This document shows positions 12,672 to 16,990 of a stretch of DNA of 16,990 nt, piece after piece. The DNA is taken from assembly GCA_017437165.1 (NCBI GenBank), contig JAFSBS010000174.1:1-16990 (forward strand), written 5' to 3'. Numbering within the stretch: position 1 is the stretch's first letter; each line of letters starts with the position of its first letter. The notes under the pieces were generated by a model. That model had not been told where the DNA came from, searched no databases, and saw only the letters and a program-made list of their open reading frames with translations. The translations under genes and the position numbers were made by a program. The stretch comes from Clostridia bacterium (GTDB lineage: Bacteria > Bacillota > Clostridia > Oscillospirales > Acutalibacteraceae).

Positions 12672-14756
12672 TTATTGCTTTTTTTCTGCTAACTGTTTTT
12701 TTAATGCAGCTTCATATTCTTCGACAGGCATTGGTCTGAAGAAGTAATAACCTTGTGCTTCGTAAGCACCAATACTTATAAGAAAATCTGCCTGGTCTCT
12801 TGTTTCAACACCTTCAACAACTACTTTTAAATCAAGTGCATTTGCCATTGAAACAACAGAAGTAAGAATTTTACCTGCACGCTCATCAGAAGTTGATGTT
12901 GGCAAAAAGTTAATATCAATCTTAAGAACGTCAACTTTGATGTCTTTGAGTGAGTTAAGAGACGAATAACCACTACCAAAGTCGTCCATAAGTACGTGGA
13001 ATCCACCTTTTTGAAGATTGTAGGTGAGTTCAACTAACTTGTGGTTGTCTGAAATAAATGAACTTTCTGTAAGTTCAAATTCTATGAATTCGTGTGGAAT
13101 ATTATATGTATCAACTATTTTTACAATGTTAGGGAAGAGATTTGGGTCATAAAGGTCTGCTCTGGAAACATTGACAGAAACAGGAAGAATCGGAATTCCT
13201 TCATTACGCCATTTGTCAAGTTGTTTTGAAACAGTTGCAAAAATGTAGTAGTCAAGTTCTGTAATGAAACCATTGTTTTCAAAAATAGGAATAAAACTTC
13301 TTGGTGAAATAAGACCTTTTTCAGGGTGTACCCAACGCACAAGTGCCTCAGAACCGATGATTTCACCGGTTCTCATATCAACTTTCGGTTGAAGATAAAT
13401 TTTAAATTCACCATTTTCAAGCGCACGCTTCATTTCTGAAACGATAGTAATTTCAATCTCTTCTTGTTCACGAAGTGCTTCATCAAAATAAGAAACGTGA
13501 GATTTATAATTATTTTTTGTTGCTTTCTGTGCAACACCGGCTCTGTCAAGCATGTGCCTTACAGAGTATTCTGAATTTTCTGCTATGTAAATACCAAATG
13601 AAAGTGTGATATCAAAATTAAGCGGATACATTTTAACTGCGGCAACCAATGTATCAATTATAGAGTTAAGTAACTCTTCGCTTTCGTAAGGAACAGAAAA
13701 CGCAAATAAATCGGAAGTAATACGACAGTAAGTACCATTTTTTACCGGTTCAATAATTTCCTGGAGTTTAACGGCGATGAATTTAAGTATAGAGTCGCCT
13801 TCAGATGTACCAAAAAGTTGGTTTATAATTTTGAAACCTTCTATATCAAAACGAACAATTGCAAATTTAACATCAGGATTTGATTCAATAATTGTTTGTG
13901 TTTTTTCAACAAATGTATTTCTGTTAGGGATTTTTGTAAGTCTGTCAATAGATGAGAAAATTTCGAGTTTCTTAATTGCTTCCATCTCATTATTGATGTT
14001 GTTGAAAGTAAGAATTGCTCTTGTTTTGATTCCATTTTCAATATGTAAAGTAAGAGCAAGTCGGAACCATTCATAAATATTGTTGTCAGTGAGAATTCTT
14101 ATGTTTATATATTTCTGAACAGTTTCGTGGATATCGCCTATATTAAGGAAAGAGATAACTGCATCTAAATCAGGTCTGTAAATAAGGCCGATCATAGTAG
14201 TTGGGTCAAAAATATCAATGTTGCAGAAGTCCCTGTGTACATAAGAAGAGTATTCAGGGTCAATAAATGTTTTACCTGTTATAAAGTTGTATTCGGCAGA
14301 GAATGTATTAGTCTGACGCATTACGATTGTGTGACGGGCTTCTAAAGATGATGCGGTAGATTTTATTCTCTGGTTTTCTGTATCGTAACGGGCAAGAATT
14401 GCATTAACTTTTTTTACGGCATTTTGTGGATTGAATGGTTTATAAATCAAGTCAGTTGCACCGAGGTCTAAAAGTCTGTTTTCAGCTTCGGGTGAATTAT
14501 CTGTTGTCGCAATAACAACTGGAATACTTGAAAATTCTGTTTCTCTGATTTTTTCAAGGAAATAGAACCCGTCATACCCCGGCATAATTATATCGAGAAC
14601 AACGATGTCAATATTACCACTACGCTCATTTATTATATCAAGCGCTTCTTTACCGTCGCATGCTTCAAGCACATCAAAATCATTTGAAAAAAGTTTAGAC
14701 AGTATCTTTCTGTTGATTTCAGCATCATCAACAGCCAAGAGAGTTCTCTTATCCAC
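12672..14756 (-). CDS. REC-PAS-like-GGDEF(degenerate)-EAL c-di-GMP phosphodiesterase
   Basis: The protein has 694 residues from GTG 14756. An in-frame TTG at 14771 is rejected because it overlaps the ribosome binding site GGAGGT (14764-14769), which is 7 nt from the GTG. Domains are REC (1-125; phospho-acceptor D55, K106), a PAS-like segment (about 140-260), GGDEF (about 270-430) and EAL (about 440-680). The GGDEF signature reads TSDLF at 347-351, so cyclase activity should be lost; it may be an allosteric GTP-binding domain. EAL catalytic residues are intact: E470 (EAL), N529, E564, D591-D592 (DDFGSGYSSL), K612, E648 and Q668. This predicts phosphorylation-controlled hydrolysis of c-di-GMP in the cytoplasm. 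It is followed by a stand-alone REC gene in the same unit and has its own extended -10 promoter. Confidence 0.92.
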   Translation of the reverse strand: MDKRTLLAVDDAEINRKILSKLFSNDFDVLEACDGKEALDIINERSGNIDIVVLDIIMPGYDGFYFLEKIRETEFSSIPVVIATTDNSPEAENRLLDLGATDLIYKPFNPQNAVKKVNAILARYDTENQRIKSTASSLEARHTIVMRQTNTFSAEYNFITGKTFIDPEYSSYVHRDFCNIDIFDPTTMIGLIYRPDLDAVISFLNIGDIHETVQKYINIRILTDNNIYEWFRLALTLHIENGIKTRAILTFNNINNEMEAIKKLEIFSSIDRLTKIPNRNTFVEKTQTIIESNPDVKFAIVRFDIEGFKIINQLFGTSEGDSILKFIAVKLQEIIEPVKNGTYCRITSDLFAFSVPYESEELLNSIIDTLVAAVKMYPLNFDITLSFGIYIAENSEYSVRHMLDRAGVAQKATKNNYKSHVSYFDEALREQEEIEITIVSEMKRALENGEFKIYLQPKVDMRTGEIIGSEALVRWVHPEKGLISPRSFIPIFENNGFITELDYYIFATVSKQLDKWRNEGIPILPVSVNVSRADLYDPNLFPNIVKIVDTYNIPHEFIEFELTESSFISDNHKLVELTYNLQKGGFHVLMDDFGSGYSSLNSLKDIKVDVLKIDINFLPTSTSDERAGKILTSVVSMANALDLKVVVEGVETRDQADFLISIGAYEAQGYYFFRPMPVEEYEAALKKQLAEKKQ

Positions 14757-14890
14757 AGAAAAGACCTCCAAAATACGAAAATAAAATTGTGTTTGAATTT
14801 TGTCGGATGATTTAACAATTTATCTGACAAAAACACACTTATGAGACTATGTGTAGAAAAATACACAAAACTTATCTACTTAACAGTACT

Positions 14891-14919
14891 AATTTAACAC
14901 ATTTCACTAAAAAAATCAA
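14891..14919 (-). promoter_or_regulatory. SigA promoter (extended -10) of the EAL-REC unit
   Basis: On the minus strand there is TTGATT at 14914-14919, a 17-bp spacer and TAAATT at 14891-14896 preceded by TG plus one base. Each hexamer matches 4 of 6, compensated by the extended -10. The leader would be about 125 nt. Confidence 0.6.
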
Positions 14920-15003
14920 TAGAAATCCCCTAAAAATTTCAAGGAATTCACAGAAAGTGTCTGTTTTGGAAAAAATTGAAAAAAGTGAAAACTTGATAAA
15001 AAA

Positions 15004-15094
15004 TGCATAAATTGCATAATATACATAAAATAGTGCATAAATATACGAAAAAGAAAGTGCAAAATAACAAAAATGCAAATATTTATAAATATTT
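15004..15094. promoter_or_regulatory. Candidate arginine-repressor (ArgR-type) binding region
   Basis: TGCATAA occurs at 15004, 15013 and 15034. The longer motif TGCATAATATAC (15013-15024) recurs as TGCATAAATATAC (15034-15046) exactly 21 bp later, two helical turns. Further TGCA cores lie at 15058 and 15074, the latter joined to a perfect 18-bp palindrome AAATATTTATAAATATTT (15077-15094) just upstream of the argG -35. ArgR boxes are AT-rich imperfect palindromes arranged in phased pairs, so ArgR is the natural candidate. The motif is not a standard box, so the assignment is inference. Confidence 0.45.
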
Positions 15095-15107
15095 ATGAAA
15101 AAAGGTG

Positions 15108-15136
15108 TTGACAAAACAATGATAAAGTTGTAATAT
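15108..15136 (+). promoter_or_regulatory. SigA promoter of argG-argH
   Basis: There is a perfect TTGACA at 15108-15113, a 17-bp spacer and TAATAT at 15131-15136 (4 of 6). Transcription should start near 15143, giving a short leader before argG. Confidence 0.72.
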
Positions 15137-15184
15137 TATGCACATCAAATGAATATTGTTGCAAATATGCACGGCTGTAATAAA

Positions 15185-16417
15185 ATGGATAAGAAAAATA
15201 TAAAAAAAGTGGTTTTAGCATATTCAGGCGGACTTGATACATCAATCATTATTCCTTGGCTTAAAGAAAATTATAACAACTGTGAAGTTATTGCAGTTTC
15301 AGGTAATGTTGGTCAGGCAAGTGAATTAGAAGGTCTTGAAGAAAAAGCTATTAAAACAGGTGCTTCTAAACTTTATGTTGAAGACCTTACAAAAGAATTT
15401 ATTGAAGATTATGTTTTCCCTTGCGTTCAGGCAGGTGCAAAATATGAAGAATATCTTTTAGGTACAGCTTTCGCTCGTCCATCTATTGGTAAAAGAGTTG
15501 CAGAAATCGCTTTAGCCGAAGGCGCAGATGCGATTTGTCACGGTTGTACAGGTAAAGGTAATGACCAAGTGCGTTTTGAACTTGCTATTAAAGCATTTGC
15601 ACCTGATATGCCAATTATCGCTCCTTGGAGAGAGTGGGATATTAAATCACGTGAAGAAGAAATTGAATATGCAGAAGCACACAACGTTCCGCTTAAAATA
15701 AGCAGAGAAACAAACTATTCAAAAGACAAAAACATCTGGCATCTTTCTCACGAAGGTCTCGACCTTGAAGATCCGATGAACGAACCACTTTATAATAAGG
15801 AAGGTTTCCTTGAAATGGGTGTTTCACCGGAAATGGCACCGGACAAACCAACTTATGTTACAATTCATTTTGAAAAAGGTGTTCCGACTGCTATTGATGG
15901 TAAAGAAATGGGTGCAGTTGAGATTGTTGAAAAACTCAATGAACTCGGCGGTGCAAACGGTATAGGTCTTCTTGATATTGTTGAAAACAGACTTGTAGGT
16001 ATGAAATGCCGTGGCGTATATGAAACACCGGGTGGTGCAATTCTTTACAAAGCACACGAAGTTCTTGAGACAATCTGTCTTGATAAAGAAACTGCTCACT
16101 ACAAAGCACTCGTTGCACAAAAATTAGCAGAACTCGTTTACAATGCACAATGGTTTACACCACTTACAGAAGCAATTTTAGCATTTGTTAAGAGTACACA
16201 ACAAACAGTAACAGGTGATGTTACACTCAAACTTTATAAGGGTAATATGATAAATGCAGGTGTTAAATCTCCATTCTCACTTTATGACCCTGAAATTGCT
16301 ACATTTGATGAAGATGAGGTTTATGACCAGAAAGATTCAGCAGGTTTCATTAACCTTTACGGTCTTCCAATCAAAGTTATGGCAAAAATGAAAGAGAAAA
16401 ACGGTTTAGATAAGTAA
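15185..16417 (+). CDS. argG: Argininosuccinate synthase
   Basis: This enzyme joins citrulline and aspartate with ATP to give argininosuccinate, the penultimate step of arginine synthesis, in the cytoplasm. The ATP-pyrophosphatase P-loop is SGGLDTS at 14-20 ([12 protein letters not shown]). The conserved block [14 protein letters not shown] and the segment [12 protein letters not shown] also fit ArgG. The length of 410 aa is normal. The start is uncertain: the ATG at 15185 places the P-loop at the family-typical distance, while in-frame ATGs at 15149 and 15167 would add 12 or 6 residues. None of the three has a recognisable ribosome binding site, which is unusual here. argH follows 84 bp later with a hairpin in the gap. 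TGCA-rich repeats upstream suggest arginine control. Confidence 0.96.
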   Translation: MDKKNIKKVVLAYSGGLDTSIIIPWLKENYNNCEVIAVSGNVGQASELEGLEEKAIKTGASKLYVEDLTKEFIEDYVFPCVQAGAKYEEYLLGTAFARPSIGKRVAEIALAEGADAICHGCTGKGNDQVRFELAIKAFAPDMPIIAPWREWDIKSREEEIEYAEAHNVPLKISRETNYSKDKNIWHLSHEGLDLEDPMNEPLYNKEGFLEMGVSPEMAPDKPTYVTIHFEKGVPTAIDGKEMGAVEIVEKLNELGGANGIGLLDIVENRLVGMKCRGVYETPGGAILYKAHEVLETICLDKETAHYKALVAQKLAELVYNAQWFTPLTEAILAFVKSTQQTVTGDVTLKLYKGNMINAGVKSPFSLYDPEIATFDEDEVYDQKDSAGFINLYGLPIKVMAKMKEKNGLDK

Positions 16418-16433
16418 TTGTATATATAATTAG

Positions 16434-16478
16434 TATTAACCACTGATTAGAAACATTAGAAACAGTCAGTGGTTAATA
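16434..16478 (+). promoter_or_regulatory. Intercistronic hairpin between argG and argH
   Basis: A perfect 13-bp stem pairs TATTAACCACTGA (16434-16446) with 16466-16478. The 19-nt loop carries TTAGAAACA twice in tandem. The tail ATATTGAAAGG is not a T-run, so it is not an ordinary terminator. It ends a few bases before the argH ribosome binding site and may set the argG:argH ratio or mRNA stability. Confidence 0.65.
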
Positions 16479-16501
16479 ATATTGAAAGGACTTTTATTAT
16501 T

Positions 16502-16990
16502 ATGGATAAAATGTGGGCGGGAAGATTCCAGAAAGCTTTAAATAAAGAAGCAGATGATTTTAATTCTTCCATTCACTTTGACAGTAAAATGTATGTGCAG
16601 GATATAAAAGGTTCAATTGCACACGCTTCAATGCTTGTAAAGCAAGGTATTATTTCAACTGAAGATTTTAATGAGATTACTGATGGACTTTCTTCAATTT
16701 GTGATGATATTACAAACGGAACACTTCCTATTGATATGGAAGCAGAAGATATACATATGTTTGTTGAAGCAGAACTTACAAAGCGAAAAGGTGATGTTGG
16801 TAAAAGACTTCATACAGCGCGAAGCAGAAATGATCAGGTTGCACTTGATATCCGTCTTTATTTAAGAGATGAAGCGGTAGAGGTAAATGAACTTTTATAT
16901 AACTTAATAGAAGCAATTTTAGAACAGGCAAAGAAAAATCAGGACGCTATTATGCCCGGTTACACACATTTACAAAGAGCGCAACCTATT
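16502..16990 (+). CDS. argH: Argininosuccinate lyase, N-terminal part (runs off window)
   Basis: The first 163 codons of argH are present, with the frame open to the last base of the window. Argininosuccinate lyase splits argininosuccinate to arginine and fumarate, following ArgG directly. The family N-terminus MDKMWAGRF is clear, as are the conserved EDIHMFVE and the substrate-binding HTARSRNDQVALDIRLYLRD (about 102-121). The visible part ends at PGYTHLQRAQPI, the conserved helix just before the middle of the protein. Full-length ArgH is about 460 residues, so roughly two thirds lie outside. The start is the ATG at 16502, with AAAGGA at 16485-16490 upstream. It is almost certainly co-transcribed with argG. 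Confidence 0.96.
   Translation, partial: MDKMWAGRFQKALNKEADDFNSSIHFDSKMYVQDIKGSIAHASMLVKQGIISTEDFNEITDGLSSICDDITNGTLPIDMEAEDIHMFVEAELTKRKGDVGKRLHTARSRNDQVALDIRLYLRDEAVEVNELLYNLIEAILEQAKKNQDAIMPGYTHLQRAQPI

Larger units (their letters stand above)
14757..15184. other. Divergent intergenic region, EAL gene / argG
   Basis: This gene-free stretch of about 430 bp is very AT-rich. It holds the leader and promoter of the EAL gene (14757-14919), the TGCA-rich repeat block (15004-15094) and the argG promoter (15108-15136). The EAL leader can form TTTTGTC/GACAAAA and TGTGTA/TACACA hairpins on the minus strand. No GEMM-type c-di-GMP riboswitch was recognised, and no small gene was seen. Confidence 0.65.

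Noticed and set aside
14757..14771. TTG start for the REC-GGDEF-EAL protein
   Set aside because: The first codons overlap GGAGGT, the ribosome binding site of the GTG at 14756.
14798..14807. Spo0A box near the EAL gene (TTTTGTCGGA)
   Set aside because: It has one mismatch to the consensus, stands alone and lies in the leader rather than at the promoter; it is better explained as a hairpin arm with GACAAAA.
14872..15114. 80-aa minus-strand frame in the argG/EAL intergenic region
   Set aside because: Its translation is rich in Phe, Tyr and Ile from AT-rich DNA, and it spans the argG operator-like repeats and the EAL promoter.
16671..16865. 64-aa frame inside the argH region
   Set aside because: It is out of frame with the clear argH coding sequence that runs from 16502 to the window end.

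Overview
The window is AT-rich, densely coded DNA from a spore-forming Firmicute, most likely a gut-type member of the class Clostridia. The evidence is a SpoVAC homologue, strong AAGGAG-type ribosome binding sites, TTG and GTG starts, SigA-type TTGACA/TATAAT promoters, and Firmicute-style forms of metG, tatD, cca, argG/argH and a YabE-like DUF348-G5-3D protein. No rRNA, tRNA, CRISPR array, insertion sequence or phage gene was seen.

Layout. (1) 1-1250: a membrane-anchored GH18-type protein, closed by a hairpin that can terminate transcription from both sides. (2) 1256-3028, minus: a 590-residue GH2 glycosidase with its own extended -10 promoter. (3) 3151-3486, plus: a 111-residue unrecognised membrane-anchored protein, converging on tatD. 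(4) 8591 down to 3476, minus: GH2 (785 aa), metG and tatD with gaps of 25 and 18 bp, probably one transcription unit. Its promoter carries repeats that look like an operator, and its probable terminator lies inside the coding sequence of gene 3. (5) 9990-8674, minus: cca. (6) 10440-11696, plus: a secreted DUF348/G5/3D cell-wall protein behind a perfect-hexamer promoter, phased A-tracts and a roughly 160 nt leader. (7) 11774-12211, plus: a solitary spoVAC. (8) 14756-12254, minus: a REC-PAS-like-degenerate GGDEF-EAL protein followed by a stand-alone REC protein. (9) 15185 to the window edge, plus: argG and the first 163 codons of argH, behind a TGCA-rich presumed operator region.

How the genes relate. 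The two GH2 enzymes lack signal peptides and probably cleave imported oligosaccharides in the cytoplasm. The GH18 and 3D proteins act at the cell envelope. metG-tatD is a standard Firmicute pairing, but here it sits directly behind a glycosidase gene. The EAL protein probably degrades c-di-GMP under control of its receiver domain, with the small REC protein as a likely partner. argG-argH carries out the last two steps of arginine synthesis. No wholly new system stands out. The most unusual signals are regulatory: a terminator hidden in a convergent gene, an operator-like repeat cluster at the GH2 promoter, the argG upstream repeats, and the argG-argH intercistronic hairpin.
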